From the NCBI GenBank assembly GCA_902491565.1, contig CABUIE010000009.1, positions 1-64,000 of the forward strand: 64,000 nucleotides of DNA, written 5' to 3'. The first letter of the stretch is position 1. Every line of letters starts with the position of its first letter. This stretch comes from an uncultured Collinsella sp. GTDB taxonomy: Bacteria > Actinomycetota > Coriobacteriia > Coriobacteriales > Coriobacteriaceae. Positions 9,105 through 16,536 of the stretch are shown here, one piece after another. The notes beneath the pieces are model-generated. The model had not been told where the DNA came from. It worked only from the letters and a program-made list of their open reading frames with translations, and ran no database searches. Made by a program: the position numbers and the translations under genes.

Positions 9105-9239
9105 CCCGGGAGCCCCGGCAGGGCGGGTGCTTGCTCAAAATAAGTTCCGCACGCAAAGAAGGCCACTTAATGTGGCCTTCGTCTTGCGCAGGACTGTTTG
9201 AAATTTTGAGGAAGCACCCGCCCTGCCGGGGCTCCCGGG
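9105..9239. repeat. 135-bp near-complete palindrome after gatB
   Basis: Perfect 28-bp arms (9105-9132 and 9212-9239) begin CCCGGGAGCCCCGGCAGG. Inside, CTCAAAAT pairs with ATTTTGAG and GAAGGCCAC pairs with GTGGCCTTC, so most of the element can fold as one long hairpin. It ends 6 bp from the gatB stop and could act as its terminator. It has MITE-like structure, but no target-site duplication was identified. The rest of 8855-9245 holds only this, the two preceding elements and a weak GC-rich hairpin near 9028-9052. Confidence 0.7.
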
Positions 9240-9245
9240 CTCCGC

Positions 9246-10922
9246 TTATGAGAGCGACGTTCTCAGCAACTCGTTGAAGAGCTTCGGGTTGCCCTTGCCG
9301 CGGCTCGCCTTCATGCACTGGCCCACCAAAAAGCCGATGACCTTCTGGTTGCCGTCGCGATACTGCTGCGCCTGATCGGCACAGTTAGCCAGCACCTCGT
9401 CCACGATCGGTTGCAGCGCGCCGGCATCGCTCACCTGACGCATACCGCGCTCGTCGACGATCTTGTTGGGGTCGTCGCCGGTCTGAGCCATAGCCTCAAA
9501 GACCTCGTGCGCCTGGTTGGAGCTGATGGCATCGGTCGCCAGCAGCTTGGCCAGCGCTGCCACCTGAGCCGGCGCGATGCCGGACTCGACGAGCGACACG
9601 CCCGCGCCCTTAAGGTAGGCGATCATCTCGTTCACCAGCAAGTTTGCGACCGTCTGGGCCTCCTTGCCAGCCATACCGGCAGCGGCGGCCTCAAAGAAGT
9701 CAGCAAACTCGGGGTCGCCGGCGATCTGCTCGGCATCGGCCGCCTTAATGCCAAAGTCAGTCTCAAAACGGGCACGCTTGGCATCGGGCAGCTCGGGGAT
9801 CTCGCCTCGGCAACGGTCGATGAACTCATCGTCCAGATCGAACGGCGCCAGATCGGGGTCGGGGAACAGACGATAGTCGTCGGCCGTCTCCTTCACACGC
9901 ATGACCACGGTGCGCTTGCGGCTGGGCTCCCAGTGGCGGGTCTCCTGATAGATGATGCCGCCCTCCTCGAGTACCTCGGCCTGGCGGCAAATCTCGTAGG
10001 CAAGGCCGTCGTGCAGGCTCTTGAACGAGTTGAGGTTCTTGAGCTCGGTCTTGGTGCCCAGCTTGGTCTCGCCGCGGCGACGCAGCGACACGTTGCCGTC
10101 GCAGCGCATGGAGCCCTTCTCCATGGAGCAGTCCGAAATGCCCAGCGTCACAAAGATGCGACGGAGCTTTTCCATAAACAGACGCGCTTCCTCGGGCGTA
10201 CGCAAGTCGGGCTCAGTCACGAGCTCAATCAAAGGCGTGCCGCAGCGGTTGTAGTCGACGAGCGACTCGGCCGCGGCGGTGATGCGGCCCTCGGCACCGC
10301 CCACGTGCACCATCTTGGCGGCATCCTCCTCCATGTGGATGCGCAGAATGCGGATGGGCACCGTGTAGGAACCGTCCTCGCGGCGCTCGGGCATCTGCAG
10401 GTTGGACGCGTCGTAGCTGGCCAGATGGCCGGCGCGCTGATTGCCCTCGCGCATGGTCGACGTCATGGACGTGGACAGGCCCTCGGCGTTGGCCGAGGCG
10501 CTCGCCAGGCTCTGAGCCTCGGCCTCGCCAAACGCGCAGTCGGGGCGCTCGGCGGCACCGCGACCGGTCACATCCAGATCAAGGTGACCGTACATGGCAA
10601 AGGCGACCGGACCCTGCGTGGTCTGGAAGTTCTTGGCCATGTCGGGATAGAAGTAGTGCTTGCGGTAGAACATCGAGTGACGCTGGATCTCGCAGTTGGT
10701 GGCAAGGCCGGCCTTGACGATGCTCTCGATGGCGCGCTTGTTAGGCACCGGCAGGGCGCCGGGCAGGCCCAGGCACACCGGGCACACGTTTGCGTTGGGC
10801 TCGTCATCGTGGCTGAGCTTGCAGTTGCAGAACATCTTGGTATCGAGTGCGGTGAGCTCGGTATGGATCTCCAGGCCGATCACGGCCTCCCAATCCTGCA
10901 GGACCTCGGAAAGCTCCTTCAT
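9246..10922 (-). CDS. gatB: Asp-tRNA(Asn)/Glu-tRNA(Gln) amidotransferase subunit B
   Basis: A 558-residue GatB, the subunit that binds misacylated tRNA and the activated intermediate in the GatCAB complex. It opens with WEAVIGLEIHTEL, the family N-terminus. It carries CxC...CxxC zinc-ligand cysteines (CNCKLSH and CPVCLGLPG), the YFYPDMAKNFQTTQ region and the C-terminal YqeY-like tail ending FNELLRTSL. The length is slightly above the usual ~480 residues owing to insertions such as AERPDCAFGEAEAQ. Its start overlaps the gatA stop by one base (TAATG), which implies translational coupling. With aspS in the same window it fits indirect charging of Asn and/or Gln tRNAs. Confidence 0.97.
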   Translation of the reverse strand: MKELSEVLQDWEAVIGLEIHTELTALDTKMFCNCKLSHDDEPNANVCPVCLGLPGALPVPNKRAIESIVKAGLATNCEIQRHSMFYRKHYFYPDMAKNFQTTQGPVAFAMYGHLDLDVTGRGAAERPDCAFGEAEAQSLASASANAEGLSTSMTSTMREGNQRAGHLASYDASNLQMPERREDGSYTVPIRILRIHMEEDAAKMVHVGGAEGRITAAAESLVDYNRCGTPLIELVTEPDLRTPEEARLFMEKLRRIFVTLGISDCSMEKGSMRCDGNVSLRRRGETKLGTKTELKNLNSFKSLHDGLAYEICRQAEVLEEGGIIYQETRHWEPSRKRTVVMRVKETADDYRLFPDPDLAPFDLDDEFIDRCRGEIPELPDAKRARFETDFGIKAADAEQIAGDPEFADFFEAAAAGMAGKEAQTVANLLVNEMIAYLKGAGVSLVESGIAPAQVAALAKLLATDAISSNQAHEVFEAMAQTGDDPNKIVDERGMRQVSDAGALQPIVDEVLANCADQAQQYRDGNQKVIGFLVGQCMKASRGKGNPKLFNELLRTSLS

Positions 10923-12436
10923 TACAGCTCGCCTCCCTTCCCGGCAAAATCGGGCGCGACGGAAAGCGCGGGCGCACCCGTGGCGGCATCGGCAAAGCCG
11001 CGCTCCAGGGCGCGGGCAAACGTGAGCAGCTGACGGTCCTTAAAGGCCGGACCAACCAGCTGGGCAGAAACGGGCAACTGAGTATCCTCGCCCAAGCCCA
11101 GCGGCACCGAGATACCGCCGTTGCCGCAAATGTTGAGCGAAATGGTGTACAGGTCCGAAAGGTACATCTGCGTGGGGTCGCTGATCTCGCCAAACTTAAA
11201 GGCCGTGCGCGGCGAGGCGGGCATGAGGATGGTGTCCACCTTGGCATACGCGGCGTCGTAGTCCTGCGTGATGAGCGTGCGGGCCTTTTGCGCAGCGTAG
11301 TAGTACTTGTCGTACACGCCCGAGCTCAGCAGGTAGGCGCCGAGCATCTGACGGCGCTTGGCCTCGGCGCCAAAGCCGTGGGCGCGCGAAAGCGAGCTCT
11401 GGTCGGACAGGTTGACGCAGCCCTCCTCCTGGTAGCCGTAGCGAATGCCGTCGAAACGAGCCAGGTTGGAGAACGCCTCGGCCGGGCCGATGACGTAGTA
11501 TGCGGCGATAGCGGCGTACAGGTGCGGCAGGTCGACCTCGACCAGCTCGGCGCCCTGGTTCTGCAACTCCTGGGCGGCGCGCTGAACAGCGGCCTTGACC
11601 TCGGGCGTCAGGCCCTCGGCCTCCATAAACGCAGGAATGATGCCCACGCGCTTGCCCTCAATGCTGTCGTTGAGGTGCTCGGTAAAGTCGACGGCGCAAT
11701 CCTGGCTGGTGCAGTCGTATGGATCGTGGCCCGCGCCGGTAAGCGCGTTCATGGCCAACGCGACATCCTCGACCGTGCGGCCAAAGGGGCCCACTTGGTC
11801 GAGCGACGAGCCAAAGGCAACCACGCCGTAACGGCTCACGGCGCCATACGTGGGCTTAAAGCCCACCACGCCGCACAGCGACGCCGGCTGGCGAATGGAG
11901 CCGCCGGTATCCGAGCCCAGCGAGAGCGCAACCTCGCCCGCGGCGACGGCGGCAGCGGAGCCGCCCGAAGAGCCGCCGGGCACGCGCTCGGTATCCCAAG
12001 GGTTGTTGGTGCGGTGGAACGCCGAGCTCTCGGTGGAGCTGCCAAAGGCAAACTCGTCCATATTGGCCTTGCCCATGGGCAGGCAGCCGGCATCGAGCAT
12101 GCGCTGGACGCAGGTGGCGGTGTAGACGCTCTGGTAGTCCCCGAGCATGCGGGAGGCGCAGGTGGTGCGTGTGCCCACGAGGTTCATGTTGTCCTTTATG
12201 GCCAGCGGCACGCCCGCGAGCGGGGGCAGCGGCTTGCCTGCGGCACGGTCAGCATCCACGCGCGCAGCGGCCTCGAGCGCAAGCTCGGGCGCCACCTGCA
12301 GGAATGCCTGGACCCCGCCCTCGCGCGCCTCGATGGCGGCAAGGGAGGCCTGGGCCACCTCGGTGGCGGTATAGTCGCCGGCGGCAACGCCTGCGGCGAT
12401 CTGGGCGGCGGTAAGGGAATCGAAGCTCTGCGCCAT
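10922..12436 (-). CDS. gatA: Asp-tRNA(Asn)/Glu-tRNA(Gln) amidotransferase subunit A
   Basis: A 504-residue amidase-signature enzyme that releases ammonia from glutamine for GatB. The Ser-cisSer-Lys triad is visible: lysine in LAIKDNMN, cis-serine within VPGGSSGGSAAAVAAG and the nucleophile in SLGSDTGGSIRQPAS. Its length is normal for the family. The ATG overlaps the gatC stop by one base, and its own stop overlaps gatB by one base, giving a tightly coupled gatCAB operon. No anomaly was seen. Confidence 0.97.
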   Translation of the reverse strand: MAQSFDSLTAAQIAAGVAAGDYTATEVAQASLAAIEAREGGVQAFLQVAPELALEAAARVDADRAAGKPLPPLAGVPLAIKDNMNLVGTRTTCASRMLGDYQSVYTATCVQRMLDAGCLPMGKANMDEFAFGSSTESSAFHRTNNPWDTERVPGGSSGGSAAAVAAGEVALSLGSDTGGSIRQPASLCGVVGFKPTYGAVSRYGVVAFGSSLDQVGPFGRTVEDVALAMNALTGAGHDPYDCTSQDCAVDFTEHLNDSIEGKRVGIIPAFMEAEGLTPEVKAAVQRAAQELQNQGAELVEVDLPHLYAAIAAYYVIGPAEAFSNLARFDGIRYGYQEEGCVNLSDQSSLSRAHGFGAEAKRRQMLGAYLLSSGVYDKYYYAAQKARTLITQDYDAAYAKVDTILMPASPRTAFKFGEISDPTQMYLSDLYTISLNICGNGGISVPLGLGEDTQLPVSAQLVGPAFKDRQLLTFARALERGFADAATGAPALSVAPDFAGKGGEL

Positions 12437-12747
12437 TACTCGCTCTCCCCCTCTCCCAAAATGGACGGCACGCGGAAGTAGCGGTCGCGCGCGCTGCCGG
12501 CGTTTTCGAGCGCAACGTCGAGCGGCAGGTCGCGCTCGGGCTCGCGCAGGTCGTCGCCCATCACGTTGGACAGGCTTCCGATGGGATGGAACGTGGGCTC
12601 CACGTCGGGCAAGTCATATTGCAAGACGGGCTCGAGCATCTGGACGGCGTCGTTCATGTAGGACGTCATCTGGGTGAGCTCGTCATCGGTCAGTGCGATC
12701 TTTGCGTACTCGGCGATGCCGCACACGTCTTTCTCGCTGAGTGCCAT
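12436..12747 (-). CDS. gatC: Asp-tRNA(Asn)/Glu-tRNA(Gln) amidotransferase subunit C
   Basis: A 103-residue GatC, the small clamp subunit that stabilises the A-B interface. The sequence MALSEKDVCGIAEYAKIALT followed by a helix and the VEPTFHPI segment is typical of the family. The start at 12747 is selected over an ATG 18 bp upstream because GGAAGGGAG sits immediately before it. It is first in the gatCAB operon and its stop overlaps gatA by one base. Confidence 0.93.
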   Translation of the reverse strand: MALSEKDVCGIAEYAKIALTDDELTQMTSYMNDAVQMLEPVLQYDLPDVEPTFHPIGSLSNVMGDDLREPERDLPLDVALENAGSARDRYFRVPSILGEGESE

Positions 12748-12881
12748 AGGCGCTCCCTTCCGCATAACAGATAAACCGCTCTAGTATACAAGGCAACGCC
12801 GGCTTGGAGCAGGCGCTTTACCCAAACGCAGCGAAAACGTAACGAGGGCGACAGCTGGCAGGCTGCGGTCTGGCGATTCTG

Positions 12882-12956
12882 CAGCGAAACCGTACCGTCC
12901 GTAGCGAAAACCGTCCCGCCCATAGCGAAAACCATCCCGCCCACAACGAAGACCAT
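12882..12956. repeat. 21-bp tandem repeats upstream of gatC
   Basis: Three to three-and-a-half imperfect copies of a 21-bp unit, AGCGAAAACCGTCCCGCCCA (copies from about 12882, 12903, 12924 and partially 12945). The last runs into the neighbouring palindrome. The 21-bp period gives an open minus-strand frame but no credible gene. The 12748-13073 gap otherwise holds only the two palindromes listed next. Confidence 0.6.
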
Positions 12957-13012
12957 CACAACATTCGACACTTTTCGCCATAATCGCGATTTTCATCAAA
13001 TGTTGTGATGGT
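12952..13012. repeat. CATCACAACATT palindromic repeat, copy 1
   Basis: Arms ACCATCACAACATT and AATGTTGTGATGGT flank a ~33-bp spacer that contains AATCGCGATTTT. It is one of four copies in this window (others at 24831, 28938 and 30178). Intergenic and apparently untranslated. Confidence 0.8.
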
Positions 13013-13025
13013 TTGGAAGCCCCCG

Positions 13026-13060
13026 ACCACCACAAAGATGCCTGTCCCCATTGTGGTGGT
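13026..13060. repeat. ACCACCACAA palindromic repeat, copy 1
   Basis: Arms ACCACCACAA and TTGTGGTGGT around a loop containing GATGCCTGTCCCC. It lies 13 bp beyond the sortase stop, so it may act as a 3' hairpin or terminator. It is the most diverged of the CCACCACAAAGG group. Confidence 0.75.
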
Positions 13061-13073
13061 TCTGGACGATGTC

Positions 13074-14012
13074 TTATGCCGAGGCCTTGGCCTTGCGGCG
13101 CTTACGGACCGCGTGGATCACGATGTCCAGCAGCAACAGCACAATGGCCACGACCACAATGAGCACGGCAAACTCGCGCTTGCCCCAGTGGCGACCGGCC
13201 AGCGACTTTTGCTTGTCGACGTCCTTCTTGTTGTACTTGGTGCGCACGCAATGCACCAGCAGGCGATGGTCGTTCACGCCATAGGGCGTGCAGGTGACGA
13301 GCGTCACCTTGTCGGCGCCGGGCTCGATGGTCAGCGACTCCATCTCCTCGGGCAGCACCACCTCGGAGTCCACCATCTTGTAGGCGAGCGTCTTGTTCAT
13401 GGTGTGCAGTAGCACCAGGTCGCCGGGCTCCAGCGAGTGTATGTCGTCGAACATACTCAGGTTGCGCATGCCCGAGTGCGCGGTGAGCACGCAATGCGTC
13501 GAGGTGCCGCCCACCGGCAGGCTCGTGCCCTCCAGGTGGCCGACGCCCGCCATAAGGACTTCCTCGCTCGTGCCGTGGTAGATGGGCATGCTCACGTCGA
13601 TGGAGGGGATCTCGACCCAGCTCATCATGGGGTCGCGGTCGAAGATGAGCTGCTGAGCGTAGGGCTCGATCTGGTCGGCGGGGAGCTCGGTGGCCTCGCC
13701 CGCCAGCTGCTCGTTAAAGGAGCGCGCCTGGAGCAGAATGCGCTCGCGCTCCTCGGCAGACAGCGCGTCCACGGTGCTGGACACCGTGCTGATCTGGTTG
13801 AACACGCCCGAGGCCTCGAGCCGGTCCAAGATCCACGGCCAGGTCATAAGGCCCACGCCAATAAGGATGATGACGATGGTGATGAGACGGTCGGCCCAGC
13901 GCGGCAACCGCTTGCGACGACGCTTGGGCTTTGGTTGAGGTTTGGGTTGAGGGCTTGAGCCGCCGTTGGCCGCGGCGTTATTGCTCCTCATATGTTTGGC
14001 GCCCTGCACCAT
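13074..14012 (-). CDS. Class C (pilin-polymerising) sortase
   Basis: A 312-residue membrane transpeptidase. A proline/lysine-rich cytoplasmic N-terminus precedes one membrane helix (about 41-61). The catalytic domain has His179 (TAHSG), Cys241 (TLVTCTPYG) and Arg250 (DHRLLVHC), and a second C-terminal helix (about 281-300) ends in a basic tail. Two membrane helices and the TLVTCTPYG motif are class C features. These enzymes link pilin subunits through LPxTG-like motifs. The start at 14012 has GAGGAG upstream. The natural substrates are the three LPxTG-type proteins at 16.5-23.3 kb, from which it is separated by about 2.5 kb of unrelated genes and a strong terminator, so it must have its own promoter. 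Confidence 0.95.
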   Translation of the reverse strand: MVQGAKHMRSNNAAANGGSSPQPKPQPKPKRRRKRLPRWADRLITIVIILIGVGLMTWPWILDRLEASGVFNQISTVSSTVDALSAEERERILLQARSFNEQLAGEATELPADQIEPYAQQLIFDRDPMMSWVEIPSIDVSMPIYHGTSEEVLMAGVGHLEGTSLPVGGTSTHCVLTAHSGMRNLSMFDDIHSLEPGDLVLLHTMNKTLAYKMVDSEVVLPEEMESLTIEPGADKVTLVTCTPYGVNDHRLLVHCVRTKYNKKDVDKQKSLAGRHWGKREFAVLIVVVAIVLLLLDIVIHAVRKRRKAKASA

Positions 14013-14077
14013 CGCCGGTCACTCCTCTATAGCTCAGGTTGTCTAAACAAATAATAGCCGATTAGCGAGCTTCCGCG

Positions 14078-14108
14078 CCGGACAACGCAGCTAGACTGCA
14101 CCGTCCGG
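14078..14108 (-). terminator. Two-part hairpin after the AbiEii-like gene
   Basis: CCGGAC (14078-14083) pairs with GTCCGG (14103-14108), with an inner GCAG/CTGC stem. It lies 16 bp beyond the stop of the nucleotidyltransferase gene and before the sortase. No T-run is present, so this is a tentative terminator. Confidence 0.4.
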
Positions 14109-14123
14109 GCCACGTAACCACAC

Positions 14124-14897
14124 TCAACCAATCAAGCCATATGTTGCTTTCATCGTCTCAAGCAACTGCGCCATCGTTGCGCCCGCAACCCCGATCTGTT
14201 TCAGATTGACGTCGCCCACCTCACAATCTTTAACAAACGCAATCATATCGTCCTTCAGTTCTCCGCGCAGGTCGACACCTTCCGACTCGCCAAGCAGCTG
14301 AGCAAGCCTCAGCGCATCGCGTTTATGCTTTTTTACCTTCTTCGAATCAACGTTCTCCCCCGCTTCCCTTCTAGCTTTTAGGTCGAGATACGCCTTCGCT
14401 TTGAACGGGACAATGTATTCCGTACCCAGGACCGAAACGCCGCCTACGGTCCGAATTCCCTGAAGGAACAAGCTGTAGTAAGCATCGTCCAACAAAATTG
14501 CCGAAAGACTGCTTATGTTTTCATCAACGTGAATTGGCGCCACATCAATCCCCTCACGACCCTTTAGAAAGTCGGGGCACTTCGCGAAGAGTTCGATCAT
14601 ATGGGGGTAACCCGGCCTCTTAGGCTCTGTGAACCGATAAAAACATGAGCCTTTGCCTTCGCCCCAGCCGCAGCGGTAACCGCCATCACGCACCAAAGTC
14701 CATATGGCTTCTGCCGTCTGAGGCAACCGGTCATCGGCGACAATTACCACATCAAAATCGTGAGTCGCCCTAAACGGAAGTCCCGCCTCCGCGAGCAAAA
14801 TGTCGCATGCCGTGCCGCCGATAAGGGCATACGATCCTGCAGCTTCTTGCATATGCTGCTGAAATTCTTGGAGGCCTTCTACAGCGCTTCTTGCCAT
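14124..14897 (-). CDS. Nucleotidyltransferase-fold protein, AbiEii-like
   Basis: A 257-residue protein with a nucleotidyltransferase core: YALIGGTACDILL (24-36) followed by THDFDVVIVADD, which supplies the GG and DxD-type metal ligands. The C-terminal half is helical and basic (DSKKVKKHKRDALRL). Such proteins are annotated as AbiEii/AbiGii-type toxins, the nucleotidyltransferase half of type IV toxin-antitoxin modules. Its start lies inside the end of the upstream winged-helix gene (19-bp overlap), which supports a coupled pair. It sits between the pilins and their sortase, so it is probably an inserted module. Toxin activity is inferred from family resemblance only. Confidence 0.72.
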   Translation of the reverse strand: MARSAVEGLQEFQQHMQEAAGSYALIGGTACDILLAEAGLPFRATHDFDVVIVADDRLPQTAEAIWTLVRDGGYRCGWGEGKGSCFYRFTEPKRPGYPHMIELFAKCPDFLKGREGIDVAPIHVDENISSLSAILLDDAYYSLFLQGIRTVGGVSVLGTEYIVPFKAKAYLDLKARREAGENVDSKKVKKHKRDALRLAQLLGESEGVDLRGELKDDMIAFVKDCEVGDVNLKQIGVAGATMAQLLETMKATYGLIG

Positions 14898-15886
14898 GGA
14901 TATTCCCTTTCAAACATTCGATCGACTTCGAGCTGAATTCGCTCATCGTCAATTGCCGCCAAAGATAGCGCAAGCGAAATGTTGTCGACACGGGAGGAGT
15001 CGGCAAACACGGGCGCATAGCGCCACACTTGGATCATCGCCGTCTCGTTATCCGGCAACTCCCCGTCTGCGACTTCGAGGTCGCTCAGTTGACGCCATGC
15101 ACTTCTTAAGACGGCCTTTTGTTCCATGCCCGGCGCAGCGAGCATCGAACGCGCGGCGAGCGCCGTCTCCCCGGCGTCAACAAGGCAGTCGATCTGCGGC
15201 GTCTTCCTTGCAAAAAAGACCTTCGAGACAGGCGAGGAGAGCTCTGCCATGTGCTCACTGAGCAAAAGATCAACAGCAACAGGGAACACGACGACACGTC
15301 GCTCGCGACGCTCGCGCCTCGCGAGCCCCCTGTCAACAAGCTCGGTTATGGCCTCACTCGCGCGGCTTGCCGAAATCCCAAGCGCACGACAAAGGTCATA
15401 GGGACGATATGGCTCCTGGGCTACTCCCCAGATTGCGGCAGCCTGTGCGTTGGGTGACATCTTGGTCGCGCGATTGCGAAACCGGGCACCGCCCCTCTCC
15501 GTGCAGGCTGTGCCCATAAATGGAAGAAAAGCCTGTCTACCTGGGCAGACAAAGGGAATCCCTTGTACGATCAATGCTTTGCGCTGACGTGCATCGGCAT
15601 CAGGAAACGAAACGACAACAGGAGTCTCCGCGCGTAAGGCTAGCTGACTATAGACTCTCTTAGCCTCGGGAAGCCCGACGCCAGTAGGCAAACTTGCAAG
15701 CAAAAACGAAAAACCGTTTGCGTCAACAGCGCGGACCTCAACCGCCCGCAGATGCAGCGGCAAGCGTGTGGATCCAGGCCAAGTTTTGGCCTTGGCGGAG
15801 AGGCCTAGTGCTTCTTGTAAGTAGATTAGCGCTTCGTTCATTTCCATCATTTTCGTTTGATTCCAGTTTATATTGGAATTATACAT
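14879..15886 (-). CDS. Winged-helix regulator, AbiEi-like partner
   Basis: A protein of up to 335 residues. The central part (about 150-200) reads as a winged helix: IWGVAQEPYRPYDLCRALGISASRASEAITELVDRGL then a basic RRERRERRVV wing. The N-terminal half resembles a nuclease-like or ligand domain found in similar regulators (VVSFPDADARQRKALIVQGI). The gene overlaps the nucleotidyltransferase by 19 bp, suggesting a cognate antitoxin/repressor. AbiEi proteins normally carry the winged helix at the N-terminus, so this is atypical. The start is uncertain: 15886 has no clear ribosome binding site, and ATGs at 15850, 15847 and 15841 are alternatives. A dyad at 15860-15879 would then be an autoregulatory operator. 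Confidence 0.7.
   Translation of the reverse strand: MYNSNINWNQTKMMEMNEALIYLQEALGLSAKAKTWPGSTRLPLHLRAVEVRAVDANGFSFLLASLPTGVGLPEAKRVYSQLALRAETPVVVSFPDADARQRKALIVQGIPFVCPGRQAFLPFMGTACTERGGARFRNRATKMSPNAQAAAIWGVAQEPYRPYDLCRALGISASRASEAITELVDRGLARRERRERRVVVFPVAVDLLLSEHMAELSSPVSKVFFARKTPQIDCLVDAGETALAARSMLAAPGMEQKAVLRSAWRQLSDLEVADGELPDNETAMIQVWRYAPVFADSSRVDNISLALSLAAIDDERIQLEVDRMFEREYPWQEAL
15860..15879 (-). promoter_or_regulatory. Dyad at the 5' end of the AbiEi-like gene
   Basis: ATTCCA (15860-15865) and TGGAAT (15874-15879) are perfect 6-bp arms; related GGAATT half-sites follow around 15875-15900. If translation begins at 15850 or later this is a promoter operator; otherwise it is coding. Confidence 0.35.
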
Positions 15887-15946
15887 AATTTTCGGAATTG
15901 ACGAGATTCCTTTCGTGCATAAGCCCGCATTTGAGTTTTCAAAATG

Positions 15947-15978
15947 TCCCGAATCGGCTGAGCGATTCGGGATACAAT
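15947..15978 (+). promoter_or_regulatory. Inverted repeat and -10-like element
   Basis: Perfect arms TCCCGAATCG (15947-15956) and CGATTCGGGA (15963-15972) are followed directly by TACAAT (15973-15978), a good -10 match. No convincing -35 is present, so the palindrome could bind an activator or repressor. Transcription would run rightward into the small-peptide element. Confidence 0.4.
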
Positions 15979-15980
15979 GT

Positions 15981-16083
15981 CAATAGAAAACGACGCATCC
16001 CGCGTAAGTGTACGAGAGCGCGGGCGGCCTAGTTTTCAGCTTTAGTTAAATGCCCGGGCTCCGAACCCCGGGCATTCTTATTT
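15981..16083 (+). ncRNA. Candidate small RNA convergent with the 50-residue peptide gene
   Basis: If transcription starts after the TACAAT box, a roughly 100-nt RNA would end at the GC-rich hairpin at 16049-16076 followed by CTTATTT. No open reading frame with a ribosome binding site is seen in it. Its 3' end would be complementary to the 3' end of the minus-strand peptide mRNA, and its 5' part repeats the peptide mRNA leader. Existence as a transcript is inferred from promoter- and terminator-like signals only. Confidence 0.3.
16049..16076. terminator. Bidirectional hairpin terminator
   Basis: AATGCCCGGG (16049-16058) and CCCGGGCATT (16067-16076) form a perfect 10-bp stem with an 8-nt loop. 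On the plus strand CTTATTT follows; on the minus strand it lies 1 bp beyond the stop of the peptide gene. It would serve both convergent transcripts. Confidence 0.6.
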
Positions 16084-16230
16084 GCGCTTGTTGCGGCGCA
16101 AATGCCTTCTACCGTCCGCACCGCGCGTGCGCCTACGGACCTTAAACCGAACTTCATACGAGTCAAGAAACGTGATGACGAACGTGCCCACCGCCGCGAG
16201 GGCGGCGAGCGCGTTAAGGAATTTCAGCAT
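16078..16230 (-). CDS. 50-residue membrane peptide with basic tail
   Basis: MLKFLNALAALAAVGTFVIT begins a 50-residue peptide. Residues 3-26 form one hydrophobic helix, followed by an arginine/lysine-rich tail (RRRTRGADGRRHLRRNKRK). A strong ribosome binding site, GGAGGT, sits 7 nt before the ATG, which is the main reason to accept so short a gene. The shape (one membrane span plus cationic tail) and the convergent arrangement with a possible small RNA sharing a terminator recall type I toxin-antitoxin peptides such as Fst, or small holin-like proteins. No sequence identity with those was recognised. An ordinary small membrane protein is the alternative. Confidence 0.6.
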   Translation of the reverse strand: MLKFLNALAALAAVGTFVITFLDSYEVRFKVRRRTRGADGRRHLRRNKRK

Positions 16231-16397
16231 TTGGGGACCTCCGATCGAGTCGTCGGCCGCCCGCGCACGGGATGCGTCGCAAGGGTATTTTACTGCGAGC
16301 ACTCGCACTTACAGCTGGTAAACGCAATATTAGCAAACATCTGTTCGCTAACCATACGCCCGATCCTACGCGCAACGGCACTCCGGCTGCGTTGTCC

Positions 16398-16435
16398 AAA
16401 AAAAACGGGGCAGACTCCGCACTGGAGTCTGCCCC
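16398..16435 (-). terminator. Intrinsic terminator of the pilin operon
   Basis: GGGGCAGACTCC and GGAGTCTGCCCC form a perfect 12-bp stem with a 5-nt loop. On the minus strand it is followed by C and then a run of eight T (16398-16405). It lies about 100 bp after the stop of the last pilin gene, so readthrough into the sortase region is unlikely. The remaining 16231-16397 holds the peptide leader and no gene. Confidence 0.92.
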
Positions 16436-16536
16436 GAAAAGAGAATGGCAAAGCAAGAACGTCGATGGACGAAAAAAGTGTCCGCAAGTCTCATGGCCAT
16501 CACATCCCACCTGCCAAAGGGATGGGTGAGCGAGCG

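Larger units (their letters stand above)
15991..16279. repeat. 290-bp element with nested inverted repeats around a small gene
   Basis: Two perfect 12-bp inverted repeats are nested: CGACGCATCCCG (15991-16002) with CGGGATGCGTCG (16268-16279), and GCGCGGGCGGCC (16018-16029) with GGCCGCCCGCGC (16255-16266). Spacing between the two repeats is 15 bp on the left and 1 bp on the right. Inside are a hairpin terminator and the 50-residue membrane peptide gene. Each arm therefore duplicates the peptide leader sequence in opposite orientation. Confidence 0.65.

Noticed and set aside
8905..9318. Minus-strand open frame in the ATPase-gatB gap
   Set aside because: It spans three palindromic elements and the gatB 3' end; no coding signal.
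9411..12481. Long plus-strand open frames opposite gatB and gatA
   Set aside because: They mirror the minus-strand genes in high-GC DNA and have low-complexity His/Arg/Ala-rich translations.
12690..13035. Minus-strand open frames through the 21-bp repeats upstream of gatC
   Set aside because: They arise from the repeat period being a multiple of three, overlap gatC's leader and a palindrome, and show no domain or ribosome site.
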